DNA of 64,000 nt from Dehalococcoidia bacterium UBA1141 (lineage in GTDB: Bacteria; Chloroflexota; Dehalococcoidia; Lucifugimonadales; UBA3495). The stretch lies in contig DCAE01000047.1 of NCBI GenBank assembly GCA_002311385.1, positions 1 through 64,000 of the forward strand. The letters are read 5' to 3'. The notes beneath the pieces were generated by a model. The model had not been told where the DNA came from, did not search any database, and saw only the letters and a list, made by a program, of their open reading frames with translations. The translations under genes were made by a program, and so were the position numbers. Shown piece by piece: positions 46,326 through 55,974 of the stretch (position 1 is its first letter; each line of letters opens with the position of its first letter).

Positions 46326-46952
46326 CTAACCTTGGGGCAGGGCCCGCTCTTCGGCTTGGTCTGATTCGAGGGTGGCCTGGGAACCAAGAATTTTTGTGTT
46401 GAGGTAGTGGGTCAAGCCCACCAATACGGGCACTGCTATGACGTAAGACACCATGGTATATGAGTAGCCGACGGGAAAAGCCAGCACGGGCACAGCGATG
46501 AGAAACACTCCCAAAGCTACCGTCGCCCTCTTGGTGAATTGCAAGACTATCAAAGACACTGCGGCCACAGGGATGGAAACCAGCGGCACGGTGATGAGCA
46601 GTACTCCGACGGATGTGGCAGCCCCCCGGCCACCCCGAAAACCCAGGTGAATGGGCCAATTGTGGCCAGCCACCACGGCCACTCCGGCCATCAACTCCAA
46701 GGTAATGGAGTCGGTCACGCTCCGTACCAAAAGCACCGCCAAAACACCCTTCAGTATGTCAAACACGCCGACTGTAAGTCCTGCCTTGGGACTCACATTT
46801 CTGAAGACATTGGCGGCGCCAGGATTGTTATCGCCCAGATTGCGAATGTCCTGGCCTAAGACCAACCGGGTAACCAAAAATGCGGAAGAGATACCCCCAA
46901 TCAGGTAGGAGATAAATATGAGACTAATTCCGGTAAGTCCGTCCAGAGACAA
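46326..46952 (-). CDS. plsY: PlsY acyl-phosphate:glycerol-3-phosphate acyltransferase
   Basis: Inner-membrane enzyme that makes lysophosphatidate from acyl-phosphate and glycerol-3-phosphate. 208 residues, several membrane spans. The conserved loops are seen: LIGGISSAFLVTRLVLGQDIRNLGDNNPGAANVFRN (first PlsY motif) and VVAGHNWPIHLGFRGGRGAATSVG (second). It is the first gene of a three-gene leftward operon with the small membrane protein and the PAP2-like protein. Confidence 0.93.
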   Translation of the reverse strand: MSLDGLTGISLIFISYLIGGISSAFLVTRLVLGQDIRNLGDNNPGAANVFRNVSPKAGLTVGVFDILKGVLAVLLVRSVTDSITLELMAGVAVVAGHNWPIHLGFRGGRGAATSVGVLLITVPLVSIPVAAVSLIVLQFTKRATVALGVFLIAVPVLAFPVGYSYTMVSYVIAVPVLVGLTHYLNTKILGSQATLESDQAEERALPQG

Positions 46953-47060
46953 GTAGGGCTTCCTCCTGCAAGGAACTACCCTTGGCGGGCACGAAATTAA
47001 AGCTAAAAGCCACCACGGGTACGACCGAAATCTCGCCCAACTAGATGTCGCAGTGCCTGA

Positions 47061-48026
47061 TTAAGCAGTGACTAATCGCGGCACGGCGGCAGTGCACCAG
47101 TGAAGGAACTTGGGATTCCTGCCAAAGACGATGTCGAAGTATAGCTTCTGTAGTTTCAATGCAACCGGCCCGGCTTGGCCGTCGCCTATGGGTCTGCTGT
47201 CCAATTCCACCACCGGCGTGAGATGGGCAGCGGTGCCGGTGAGGAAAATCTCTTCGCACAGGTAAAGTTCGCTTCGGTCGATTCCCCTTTCCTCAACCTC
47301 CATCCCCAACTCACTCTGAGCCAATTGGAGGATGGTCTCTCTGGTGATTCCCGGTAGCGAGCTATCTTCCAGACGGGGCGTTACCAGTTTACCGCCCGAA
47401 ACGATGAAGATGTTTTCTCCCGAACCTTCGCAGGCCTGTCCTAGGTGATTCAAAAGGATGGCTTCATCAAAGCCAGCCAGAGTGGCTTCGGTCTTGGCCA
47501 ATATGCTGTTGACGTAGTTTCCGCTGCTTTTGATTCGGGTAGGAATCATGGTGTCATCGGTTCGGCGCCATGAGGAAGTGCAGCAACGTAGCGTATCGGA
47601 ACTCAAATAGTTGCCAAAGGGCACCGTAATCAGGGTAAAGTCACTTTCCAAGTCCTGAAGTTTCAGGTTAGCTACTTTTTCGGCGCTTTTGTAAGCTAAT
47701 GGACGGATATATATGTCTTCTTTGTGACCGTTTAGTTCCACTAAATCTACGGTCATCTTGCATAACTGGTCTGCGGTGTAGGGAATGTCCAGCAGAAGTA
47801 TCCGGCATCCTCTAATCAACCGTTCGTAATGCTCACGCAGCCGGAAGATGAAGATCGCCCCTTTCTCTTCGTTCCAGTTGCCTCTAATGCCTTCAAACAC
47901 GCCTGTGCCATAATGCAAAGCGTGGGTCATCACACTGACTTTCGCCTCACTGATGGGCACCACTTTACCCTTGAAAAATGCGTTAAGCTCTTTTTTACCG
48001 TTGTTGGACGCCTGTGAGGTGGACAA
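47061..48026 (-). CDS. ilvE: Branched-chain amino acid aminotransferase
   Basis: Fold-type IV PLP aminotransferase making/degrading Leu, Ile, Val. 321 residues. ALHYGTGVFEGIRG near residue 37, YIRPLAYKS, the PLP lysine in TRIKSSGNYVNSILAK near 165, and EGSGENIFIV, LPGITRETILQLA and EEIFLTGTAAHLTPV are typical of IlvE. It starts with TTG at 48026 behind AAAGGGG. It diverges from comEA. Confidence 0.93.
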   Translation of the reverse strand: MSTSQASNNGKKELNAFFKGKVVPISEAKVSVMTHALHYGTGVFEGIRGNWNEEKGAIFIFRLREHYERLIRGCRILLLDIPYTADQLCKMTVDLVELNGHKEDIYIRPLAYKSAEKVANLKLQDLESDFTLITVPFGNYLSSDTLRCCTSSWRRTDDTMIPTRIKSSGNYVNSILAKTEATLAGFDEAILLNHLGQACEGSGENIFIVSGGKLVTPRLEDSSLPGITRETILQLAQSELGMEVEERGIDRSELYLCEEIFLTGTAAHLTPVVELDSRPIGDGQAGPVALKLQKLYFDIVFGRNPKFLHWCTAAVPRLVTA

Positions 48027-48115
48027 AGTGTGACCCCTTTCGTTAAAAACTGGGCTAAATTATAATCGGACTGCTGTGCAGAACACAAGGCACGCACACA
48101 GCATAGGACTGCCCG

Positions 48116-48850
48116 ATGGCTAATGATGACCAAATAGAAATTGACTCGAACAAAGTGGATGCTGACCTTCTGGCTTCGGAAAGAAGCTCCCAGGCTGTAC
48201 CGGTTGGCGCGTCGTCAATATTGAACCTGCGAACTATCGCCGCAGGGGTGACCGGTGCGGCGATTGCCGCTCTGGTTCTGGGAGCGGTCGTGCTTTTTTG
48301 GCGCGGTGACGAAAACGCTCCCATACAGGTGTTGCAAGCAGAACATAGCGAAACGGTCCGTCCTGCTTCCGCCGGCGTCGACCCGGACGAGGATCTGAGA
48401 GTGTACGTGACTGGAGCGGTTGTTAATCCCGGAGTTTATTCCCTCTCGCAGGGAGACCGAGTTTCCGACGCCCGCGCAGCTGCCGGAGGCGAAACCGATG
48501 ACGCCCAGAGTTCGTCTATAAACCTGGCTTTGCGTGTTATGGGCGAAGGACACTACCACATGCCTCGGTTGGGTGAGACCCTCGTCGCAGATACCACTGC
48601 GATGATTGGGGGCAATCTTGGAGCGGCAGCGCCGGGAATTTGCGACGGCTTAATTGACCTCAATACCGCTTCCGCTCAGTTATTGGAAACCTTGCCTAGT
48701 ATCGGTGAGGTTAGAGCCGCCGCTGTAGTGAGCTACCGGAATGCCAACGGCGGGTTTCAAGCGATCGAGGATGTCACCAACGTCTCCGGCATAGGCCCGG
48801 CCACCTATGAGGCTATCCGGCGGTTGGCGACGGTCTGCGACCCGGGTTAG
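48116..48850 (+). CDS. comEA: ComEA-like DNA-uptake protein (SLBB + helix-hairpin-helix)
   Basis: 244 residues. One membrane span near residue 42-62 anchors it (VTGAAIAALVLGAVVLFW). An SLBB domain follows (VYVTGAVVNPGVYSLSQGDRVSDARAAAGG) and a C-terminal pair of HhH motifs (DLNTASAQLLETLPSIGE, AIEDVTNVSGIGPATYEAI). Such proteins bind incoming double-stranded DNA outside the cell. It lies 62 bases before comEC on the same strand. A TATAAT at 48061-48066 may be its -10. Confidence 0.92.
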   Translation: MANDDQIEIDSNKVDADLLASERSSQAVPVGASSILNLRTIAAGVTGAAIAALVLGAVVLFWRGDENAPIQVLQAEHSETVRPASAGVDPDEDLRVYVTGAVVNPGVYSLSQGDRVSDARAAAGGETDDAQSSSINLALRVMGEGHYHMPRLGETLVADTTAMIGGNLGAAAPGICDGLIDLNTASAQLLETLPSIGEVRAAAVVSYRNANGGFQAIEDVTNVSGIGPATYEAIRRLATVCDPG

Positions 48851-48912
48851 CCAAGCGCTGGTGTTGCCGTAGTCTTCATACCCTTGCCCATGTGTTCCGG
48901 GAGGAGAGGTAG

Positions 48913-50697
48913 ATGAAACTGGGCCTATTGGCGTCAGCCTGGTTGGTGGGAACGATTATAGGCCTCCGAATGGACCCCGCTGTGCTGCCTTTGGCGCTCT
49001 TAGTTTTGGCAGCAATAGCCGGTGGAATCATGACCCGTTTTTGCCATTGGCCTCTGTGGCCGGTGGTGCTGGCCGCAGTTGTTTTGGTTGCCGCAATCAC
49101 GGCCACGGCCGACGACGATTCGCTGATGCCTTTGGCAACCTCCGACGGCCAAACGGTGACGATGCAAGGCCGGGTAGTAAACGACCCGGAGTCGACCCAA
49201 CGATTCTTCAGGCTCGAGGTTGAGGCCGATGCGATAGACCGGGGCAGCGGCTTTCACCCCTTCTCTTTCCGAATATTAGTCTTTGCCGAGCCCCCGCCGG
49301 CTTTGGTGTCATCGCGAGAGCCTCCATATTTTCGCTACGGTGACCAGCTGCTGATTGAAGGCCAAGTTCAATTGCCCCGCGCCTTCGCCGAATTTGACTA
49401 TGGAGCATACCTGGCCAACCAGGGAATATCCGGCTTCATTTACTCCCGAAGCGTTTTGCTGTCCAATCCAAATGCTCGGCCACAAAAAGATTGGCGCAAC
49501 AGTATCTTCGACCTTCGAGGGCGGCTCTCCGAGAATCTGGAAGATGCTTTGCCCGATCGGCATTCGGCCATTGGACAAGCGCTGCTGCTGGGGAAACGAG
49601 GCCGTTTGCCGGAGGACTTGGTGGAAGACTTTCGGTCCACCGGTACTTCGCATATTTTGGCCATCTCGGGCTTGCATGTTGGCTTGATGATGATAATGGG
49701 ATTGGCTTTGGCCGCTTGGATCATTGGCAGGCGGTGGAATGCATATCTCCTAGTCCCACTGGCGTTAATCTGGGTTTACATCCTGATTAGCGGAGAATCC
49801 CCGTCGGCGATTCGGGCGGCCATTATGGGCACGGTATATATCGCAGCGCTTCTTGCGGGCCGACCTGGCAGCATCCTACCCGCATTGTCTTTGGCTGCTG
49901 CTGCCATGGTCTCGCTAGATCCTCATGTGCTCCAACAAACATCCTTTCAACTTAGCGTAGGCGCAATGGCCGGAATCGCACTGGTTATGCCTTTCCAAGA
50001 AAGAGTAGGCATAGCCATCGCCGAATGGTCGGCAACCAATTCCAATCGGGGAAAGACTTGGCTGGGCGTTGTAATGAGGTGGTTCGCCGCCTCTCTGATT
50101 GTCTCAGTGGGGGCAACGATGGCAACCTGGCCTCTGGTTGCTTTCAATTTTGACCGAATTCCTATCCTCGGCATCTTCACCACTGCGTTGGCTTTGCCCG
50201 TCTTGCCCCTCATTTTATTGGGGACATTGGGTGCCTCCTTGGGCGGGCTTATCCATCCGGTGGTTGGCCAGATATTCGGTTGGCTTGATTGGGTACCCAT
50301 TTCTTATTTGATGGAGCTTGTGGCCCGTTTCCCCTCATTCACCGTTTCGGGATCCTGGGTAGGCAGTTGGATGGTTTGGCCCTGGTACCTAGCGCTTACC
50401 GTTGCGATTCTACTTGTTAGGGCCAGAGGTCACCTGTTAAAGGAAAAATCAATCCCGCGCCGGTTATTTAGACTACCAGAGGACAGAGGAAATGGAGGAA
50501 GTTTCGGTGCGGCAAGCTTAGCCAAGATTGTGTTTGCCATCACCCTGATATCCGCCAGTATCTTGGTTTGGGTCCAGGTATTCTCCGGGCCGGATGGAAA
50601 GTTGCACGTCTACTTCTTTGATGTGGGCCAAGGTGACAGCGTACTTATAGTCACGCCTGGGGGAAAGCAGATACTGGTAGATGGCGGCCCCGGTTAA
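48913..50697 (+). CDS. comEC: ComEC/Rec2 DNA-uptake channel, N-terminal part of an interrupted gene
   Basis: Membrane channel for single-stranded DNA in natural transformation. This part has the N-terminal spans, the OB-like domain (VTMQGRVVNDPESTQRFFRLEVE), the competence domain (FRSTGTSHILAISGLHVGLMMIMG near residue 245) and the start of the metallo-beta-lactamase domain (FFDVGQGDSVLIVTPGGKQILVDGGPG). It ends in a TAA at 50695-50697. The same frame continues directly with the rest of the domain, and the spacing to VVLTHLDSDH is exactly that of intact ComEC proteins, so one codon has become a stop. Confidence 0.88.
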   Translation: MKLGLLASAWLVGTIIGLRMDPAVLPLALLVLAAIAGGIMTRFCHWPLWPVVLAAVVLVAAITATADDDSLMPLATSDGQTVTMQGRVVNDPESTQRFFRLEVEADAIDRGSGFHPFSFRILVFAEPPPALVSSREPPYFRYGDQLLIEGQVQLPRAFAEFDYGAYLANQGISGFIYSRSVLLSNPNARPQKDWRNSIFDLRGRLSENLEDALPDRHSAIGQALLLGKRGRLPEDLVEDFRSTGTSHILAISGLHVGLMMIMGLALAAWIIGRRWNAYLLVPLALIWVYILISGESPSAIRAAIMGTVYIAALLAGRPGSILPALSLAAAAMVSLDPHVLQQTSFQLSVGAMAGIALVMPFQERVGIAIAEWSATNSNRGKTWLGVVMRWFAASLIVSVGATMATWPLVAFNFDRIPILGIFTTALALPVLPLILLGTLGASLGGLIHPVVGQIFGWLDWVPISYLMELVARFPSFTVSGSWVGSWMVWPWYLALTVAILLVRARGHLLKEKSIPRRLFRLPEDRGNGGSFGAASLAKIVFAITLISASILVWVQVFSGPDGKLHVYFFDVGQGDSVLIVTPGGKQILVDGGPG

Positions 50698-51378
50698 CGC
50701 AGCGCTACCGCTTCGCTGTCGGAGCGGTTGCCAAGAGGGGACCTTAGCCTGGACATGGTGGTTCTGACCCACTTGGACTCCGACCACAGCAGGGGTCTGT
50801 TGGAAGTGTTGGACCGCTACCGTGTGGGTTCGGTGCTCTTCGGACCTCAAGATGTCAAAGGCGCAATGTATCCCCAATGGCGATCCATGATGGACCGGGA
50901 GGACGCAGTTGAGGTTCTGGCGCAAACCGGCCAGCAGGTAATCCTAGAGCCCGGCGTTATGCTGCAGGTGTTGAACCCACCGGAACAATCCGCCGGAGGT
51001 CCGATTCATGACCCAAACAACAATGGCGTGGTGCTAAAATTGACATACGGCGAGGTGAGCTTTTTGTTGACTGCCGACATCGAATCGCCGACCGAAAACC
51101 GGTTGGTTCGTAGCGGCCCAGCGTTGAATAGCACGGTCTTGAAAGTGGCCCATCATGGCAGCCGCACCTCGACCACGCCGGCTTTCTTGGCAAGTGTCGG
51201 ACCGTCTGTCGGAGTCATATCCGTGGGCGCTACCAACAGCTTCGGTCATCCCGTACCAGAGGTACTAGAAAGGCTTAAAGAGGCTATGGGAGAAGGCGCA
51301 ATCTTACGCACCGACCGGGATGGGACTATCGAGTTCATAAGCGACGGCCAAACTCTGTGGTTCAAAACCGAAAGATGA
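50698..51378 (+). CDS. comEC: ComEC C-terminal part after the in-frame TAA
   Basis: In frame with the upstream part. It has the metallo-beta-lactamase-like domain: VVLTHLDSDHSRGLL near the start, VLKLTYGEVSFLLTADIES, VLKVAHHGSRTSTTPAFL and VISVGATNSFGHPVPEVL. A TTG at 50728 (PRGDLSLD) could start separate translation. Together the two parts give about 820 residues, the usual ComEC size. If only the first part is made, the nuclease-like domain is lost. Confidence 0.85.
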   Translation, partial: RSATASLSERLPRGDLSLDMVVLTHLDSDHSRGLLEVLDRYRVGSVLFGPQDVKGAMYPQWRSMMDREDAVEVLAQTGQQVILEPGVMLQVLNPPEQSAGGPIHDPNNNGVVLKLTYGEVSFLLTADIESPTENRLVRSGPALNSTVLKVAHHGSRTSTTPAFLASVGPSVGVISVGATNSFGHPVPEVLERLKEAMGEGAILRTDRDGTIEFISDGQTLWFKTER

Positions 51379-51463
51379 ACCCTCTTAAAAAGAACAACGC
51401 ATCCCGGTCTTCCCACCGGAATCCTCGTCCCAAGTCCTGTATACTGGGCAGAAATGCCGGATA

Positions 51464-52246
51464 ATGGCCAACAACGTAATTCCGGCGGCGGACGGTAAAA
51501 TTATCTCTGGAGAAAATAAGGTTTTGCAAAGAGTGGACGGGCGGAAATGGGATGAGATTCGGCCGATAACGATTACGCCCAATTTTCAGAAACACGCCGA
51601 AGGATCGGCGCTGATTCAGATGGGAGCTACCAAGGTGATATGCGCCGCATCGTTGGAAGAGCGGGTGCCGGGATTCCTCCGAGGCCAGGGCAAAGGATGG
51701 GTAACCGCTGAGTACGACATGCTGCCCCGGTCAACGAGCACTCGAAATTCCCGGGACCGGGATTCGGGAAGGCCCAGCGGACGCTCTCAGGAGATTCAAC
51801 GGCTCATTGGTAGAGCGCTTAGGGCGGTGACCGACCTGGACGCTTTGGGAGAGCGAACCGTCCAGATTGATTGTGATGTGCTGGAAGCAGACGGCGGTAC
51901 CCGAACCGCGTCCATCACTGGAGCCTACGTCGCCCTGTACCAAGCCTTGGACATGCTGGTTAAACAACGCATATTGCCCCGCATTCCCCTGCGCAGCGCC
52001 GTGGCGGCCATCAGCGTGGGCATCGTGGACGGCGGCTGCTTACTGGATTTGTGCTACCAGGAAGACTTTGGAGCCCAAGCAGACTTTAACGTGGTGATGA
52101 CCGACCGGGGTGAGGTAGTGGAACTGCAAGGAGCCGCCGAGGCCGAGCCCTTCCCACGGCAAAGGGTAGACCAAGTGCTATCCTTGGCGTCGGCAGGGGT
52201 GGAGCCTCTTTTTCGGGCACAGCGCCAGGCTATTTCATCTTTTTGA
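51464..52246 (+). CDS. rph: Ribonuclease PH
   Basis: Phosphorolytic 3' exoribonuclease that trims tRNA. 260 residues from the ATG at 51464; a TTG at 51524 (QRVDGRKWDEIRP) would give the usual 240 residues and starts where the family normally does, so the true start is open. GWVTAEYDMLPRSTSTRNSRD near residue 80, GRSQEIQRLIGRALR near 107, and DGGTRTASITGAYVAL near 145 with DLCYQED near 203 identify it. The stop overlaps the next reading frame's upstream end. Confidence 0.94.
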   Translation: MANNVIPAADGKIISGENKVLQRVDGRKWDEIRPITITPNFQKHAEGSALIQMGATKVICAASLEERVPGFLRGQGKGWVTAEYDMLPRSTSTRNSRDRDSGRPSGRSQEIQRLIGRALRAVTDLDALGERTVQIDCDVLEADGGTRTASITGAYVALYQALDMLVKQRILPRIPLRSAVAAISVGIVDGGCLLDLCYQEDFGAQADFNVVMTDRGEVVELQGAAEAEPFPRQRVDQVLSLASAGVEPLFRAQRQAISSF

Positions 52247-52257
52247 GGAATAGAGAA

Positions 52258-53508
52258 TTGAGATTGGGGCGAAGAGCGAAGCTCTGCCTCACCACCGGGG
52301 CAACGTTAATATCCCTGGGTGTCTTGGCTTGCGGCGGAGGAACACCCACCCAACCGCCCACCCAAAACGAAGCTCCCACCGCTACGGTTACGGTTACTTC
52401 CGCTCCCCCACCAACTTTACGGCCCACGGCAATTGCGACCAACCCACCTCCGGTTAGCAGGCCAACTTCCACGCCGTTGCCCCTGGATACCCCGTTTCCA
52501 ACAGAGACCTCCATTCCCATCGCTGTCCCGCCCACACCCATTCTCTTGCTGCAGCTCCCCAATGTGGCCGACACTGTGGAAAAAGCCAGGCCGGCCGTGG
52601 TATCCATCGTCACGGAAGTCATTATTCGTGGATTTTTCGGCCCGACATCAAACTTCGGCAGCGGCACGGGAGTGATTTTTGACCCGGATGGCTTGGTGCT
52701 AACCAACAACCATGTAATTTCCGGCGCAGAGAATATTACGGTAACACTGGATGACGGTCGCCAGTTCCAAGCAGAAGTGGTGGGCGCGGATATTCTCTCA
52801 GACTTGGCTGTGCTTCGAATACCCGGTGACGCTTATACCGCACTGCCATTGGGAGGGGAAGAAGGCCGGGATATCCGGGTGGGCGACTGGGTTATCGCCA
52901 TTGGCAATACACTGGCGCTTCCAGGCGGGCCCACGGTGACGGTGGGCGTAGTATCCGCATTGGGGCGGTCTATCGAATCGACGCCCGGAGTGACGCTTTA
53001 CGACCTTATACAGACCGACACCGTTATCAACCCAGGAAACAGCGGAGGGCCGTTGATTGACATTCAAGGTTCGCTGGTGGGCATAAATACCGCAGTGCAG
53101 CGGCTGTCGGCCTCCGGACTGGTAGTAGAAGGAATTGGCTTCGCCATCGACGTTGACACCGCCTTCCAAGTGACCCAACAACTGGTGGAACTGGGTTTCG
53201 TAAGGTGGGCGTGGATGGGTGTAATCTTGGCCGACTTGATTCCTGAGCTTGCCGCTGAAGTAGGGCTGTCCATAAGAGAAGGGGTGGTGATTCAGAACAC
53301 GATCATCAACGGCCCAGCCGCTCGGGCGGGCATCCAGCCAAACGATATTATCGTCTCGGCCGACGGCCACAAGCTGACCACCGTGGCAGACCTGACCCGG
53401 TTGCTAAAACAGGAGTTCACCGTTGATCAGGAAATAGCAATCGAAATATTCCGCGAAGATGGGAACAAGACGGTTACATTGGTTCTGGGAGAACGGCCAA
53501 GACGCTAG
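52258..53508 (+). CDS. HtrA/DegP-type lipoprotein serine protease with PDZ domain
   Basis: S1C protease for quality control of envelope proteins. The TTG at 52258 is preferred because GAGGA lies 8 bases before it; an in-frame TTG at 52243 also exists. A signal peptide ends in a lipobox LGVLAC, followed by a Pro/Thr-rich linker of about 70 residues. The catalytic triad is His in LTNNHVIS, Asp in DILSDLAVLRI and Ser in INPGNSGGPLID. A C-terminal PDZ (GVVIQNTIINGPAARAGIQPNDIIVSADGH) follows. It is translationally linked to rph. Confidence 0.92.
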   Translation: MRLGRRAKLCLTTGATLISLGVLACGGGTPTQPPTQNEAPTATVTVTSAPPPTLRPTAIATNPPPVSRPTSTPLPLDTPFPTETSIPIAVPPTPILLLQLPNVADTVEKARPAVVSIVTEVIIRGFFGPTSNFGSGTGVIFDPDGLVLTNNHVISGAENITVTLDDGRQFQAEVVGADILSDLAVLRIPGDAYTALPLGGEEGRDIRVGDWVIAIGNTLALPGGPTVTVGVVSALGRSIESTPGVTLYDLIQTDTVINPGNSGGPLIDIQGSLVGINTAVQRLSASGLVVEGIGFAIDVDTAFQVTQQLVELGFVRWAWMGVILADLIPELAAEVGLSIREGVVIQNTIINGPAARAGIQPNDIIVSADGHKLTTVADLTRLLKQEFTVDQEIAIEIFREDGNKTVTLVLGERPRR

Positions 53509-53606
53509 CTAAAGCCGGGCAGGGAGCGACCCGAAGCAATCGCTGGTCACCACGCTTTCTGCCCGAGATTTTATGCTAACTGACGGTTTTGCCGGTAACA
53601 GCGTCG

Positions 53607-55067
53607 TCAAAAAGCAAAAATCACTGAACCCACGGTGATAATAACAATACCAATAATAGAGCCAGCGGCTGCGGAAATCATCCAACGGCTACCTGCTTGG
53701 AAACTCAATGTAGCCTTCAATCCTATGGATGACAGCAAACCCCATGGCACCATAAATGCCAGCGTTACGTATATCAGGAATGCCAACGCCACGATTCCTG
53801 GCGACAACATGGCTAAGGCGATCCAGATCGGGATTCCCACCCACAAGAATATGGACACACCTACCCAAATCTTGGAATCGGGAGTTAGTCCACGACCGGC
53901 AGCTTTGTATTCTCTGACCTGCTGCTGACCTGCCCACTCCGGTTTCCAATCGGTAGGTAAGGTCTGGCGCACTTGCACCGTCTGGATATGCTCACCGGAT
54001 TCGACAACCGCTAGAGATGGGAACGGGTCTCGTCCCCCAAGGAGTACGGAGCGCTCGCACCACGGGCAAGCAGCCAATTCATTGTCGTATTTGTGCTGTT
54101 CATTGGTGGCACAATCCGTAAGTTTGTCCTCAGCCTGAATCAAGGCCTCCAACCATGCGTCGGCAGTAGGACGCAATTCGGGGTTGTCGTGGCCGTCTTC
54201 AAAACACTTGGTGAATAAATCCCGAAGTGCTGGCGCCATGATATTGAGAGGCAGGGCAATCGCCGCCGGCTTGTAAGGTACCTCACGGCGGGTGGCGTAG
54301 GGATAATGACCGTCTTTGATTCTGTCCGTGATTGGGGCGGGGTCGCCTTCCTCTTGGAAAGCGCCGGCGAAGGGATGACCCCCGGCCATGAGTAATTGGA
54401 ACATCAGCACACCCAGAGAGAAAAGGTCATGCTGATGAGTTCGGTCAGTCAATGTGGATGCTTCGTCGCCTTGTAACTCGGGGGGTGTGAAATCCGGCGT
54501 GAAAACTGGGCAACGATAAATCTCACCGGTGTCCGGGTCGAGCACCTGAAATGAGTCCGTGTCTATCAGTGTGACTTGGGAGTCCTGGGACACGAATGCG
54601 TTGGTGTAGTTAAGGTCGCCAATGATGTAATTACTAGCGTGGACAGCGCTTACCGCACGGGCCAGACTCTGGCCTGTTCGAAGCAGATGCCCAAAGGTGA
54701 ACTTTGGCCGGTCTTTCAGGCGCGATTGTAGCGAGTAGACGTTTATGATTGGGTCCATGCCTTTCATCTTAGGCATGAGATAGCCAATCACCCGCCGCTT
54801 GCGATCCGCACTGTGCAGGGTATCAACAGGCCAAGCCAAAGGAGAACCTTCTTCACCCTCAGTGCGTTCAATGGGCGGGTTGGCGCACATCACAGCCAGC
54901 TTACGCCCATGGTCATCGGTAGGCTTCAGATATACTTTGGCTGCCAGAGACTCGTCATTAGGGAAGGAGTAGACTGTGGCCTCTCCGCCTATTCCCAGGG
55001 TAGCGGAGGGGTTCACCAGCATGACATCGCCGTCATATCCCCTTCGTAGTTTTATGTCGCCTTTCAC
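53607..55067 (-). CDS. TerY-P-type protein kinase with zinc ribbon and membrane tail
   Basis: 486 residues. A kinase domain covers about residues 20-300: glycine loop LGIGGEATVYSF, Lys in LAAKVYL, catalytic loop YIIGDLNYTNAF (Asp and Asn kept), DFG replaced by DTDSF, and PPELQGDE as the APE region. A Cys-rich ribbon near residues 315-345 (CATNEQHKY, CPWCERSV) and three or four C-terminal membrane spans (WVGVSIFLWVGIPIWIALAML, WMISAAAGSIIGIVIITVG) follow. Its start overlaps the PP2C stop by four bases. With the PP2C and the vWA gene it makes the TerY-P triad of kinase, phosphatase and vWA. Confidence 0.85.
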   Translation of the reverse strand: MKGDIKLRRGYDGDVMLVNPSATLGIGGEATVYSFPNDESLAAKVYLKPTDDHGRKLAVMCANPPIERTEGEEGSPLAWPVDTLHSADRKRRVIGYLMPKMKGMDPIINVYSLQSRLKDRPKFTFGHLLRTGQSLARAVSAVHASNYIIGDLNYTNAFVSQDSQVTLIDTDSFQVLDPDTGEIYRCPVFTPDFTPPELQGDEASTLTDRTHQHDLFSLGVLMFQLLMAGGHPFAGAFQEEGDPAPITDRIKDGHYPYATRREVPYKPAAIALPLNIMAPALRDLFTKCFEDGHDNPELRPTADAWLEALIQAEDKLTDCATNEQHKYDNELAACPWCERSVLLGGRDPFPSLAVVESGEHIQTVQVRQTLPTDWKPEWAGQQQVREYKAAGRGLTPDSKIWVGVSIFLWVGIPIWIALAMLSPGIVALAFLIYVTLAFMVPWGLLSSIGLKATLSFQAGSRWMISAAAGSIIGIVIITVGSVIFAF

Positions 55068-55849
55068 GATAGCCTTCCAAAGAGCACCAGCGTCAGGTCG
55101 TCGGTGCTGTTTTCAGTAATTCGAGGTGATCCCATGAATTGCTCAAGTTGTTGTTGGGCTTGAGCAGGCTCCGGTGTGTTGGAGACGAATTTGAACAATG
55201 GGACGAAAAATGGGTTGTGGGGCGTTCCGGCAGGCATAGTCAGGGCGAGCCTTTGGAGTCCGTCAGACATGATGGCTAGATGGGTTGCGGTGCCATGCCA
55301 TACTTTGAATTGGGCATGTTTCAGGTCACGGCGGGCATTGAGGAACGTAGTCTCATTAACATGCTCACCGCTGTCCGGTGTCGTAACGCCAATGATGTTA
55401 GCATCACCGTCTTGAACCACCGCTATGCCGTCTCCAATCTGCGCTGCGGCGACCATATCCGGGGTAGCCACCACGAGAATCAGAGTCGTAGCTAACTGTC
55501 GAACTTCCACTTTTCTTGCCGACGCTTCTGTTTGGACGGCCTTCTGGGCTGCTTTGAGGGCATCGCCCAGACTGTTTTGAATCCCCTTGTCGTCACCGGA
55601 CGTTTTTCCACTGGCGCAAAAGGCTTCTACCACAGCTCTTGAGGCGATTTCCGCCCCAACCTCGGCAAGCTCCGCTGAGCCAGCGCCATCGGCAACCGCC
55701 GCTACCAGTACGTCCCCATCATTTATCTGCCAGTAATGAGCGTCCTGGCAAGGGATTCCGCCGGACACATGGCTTGTGCCGCATAGGGATGCGCCTACTC
55801 CTCTCCAGATGGACGATCCACCGCTAGAGGCTGCTTGTTGTTGAGTCAT
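55064..55849 (-). CDS. PP2C-family protein phosphatase of the triad
   Basis: 261 residues, Mn2+/Mg2+-dependent Ser/Thr phosphatase. PP2C motifs: CQDAHYW near residue 34, VAAVADGAGSAELAEVGA near 50 (metal-binding Asp), AAQIGDGIAVVQDGD near 140, LAIMSDGLQRLAL near 197 and DDLTLVLFGRL at the end. It precedes the kinase with a four-base overlap, so the two are co-translated. The opposing activity to the kinase gene suggests they control one target, possibly the vWA or membrane protein. Confidence 0.9.
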   Translation of the reverse strand: MTQQQAASSGGSSIWRGVGASLCGTSHVSGGIPCQDAHYWQINDGDVLVAAVADGAGSAELAEVGAEIASRAVVEAFCASGKTSGDDKGIQNSLGDALKAAQKAVQTEASARKVEVRQLATTLILVVATPDMVAAAQIGDGIAVVQDGDANIIGVTTPDSGEHVNETTFLNARRDLKHAQFKVWHGTATHLAIMSDGLQRLALTMPAGTPHNPFFVPLFKFVSNTPEPAQAQQQLEQFMGSPRITENSTDDLTLVLFGRLS

Positions 55850-55974
55850 TTCTTATCGACCATCCTTTACTTATTGGTCCACGAAATAGGCGTAAATGTC
55901 GCATTCTCCCCGAACCCACCGGGATCCATTCCGTGGCCGAATTAATTGTGTCTGATCGGGAGTGGGCAAGCCTC

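Noticed and set aside
46318..46659. Upstream part of a 255-codon frame beginning with MAHSPGF
   Set aside because: It runs out of frame through plsY. Only the part after the plsY stop looks like a membrane protein, so a start near 46317 is used.
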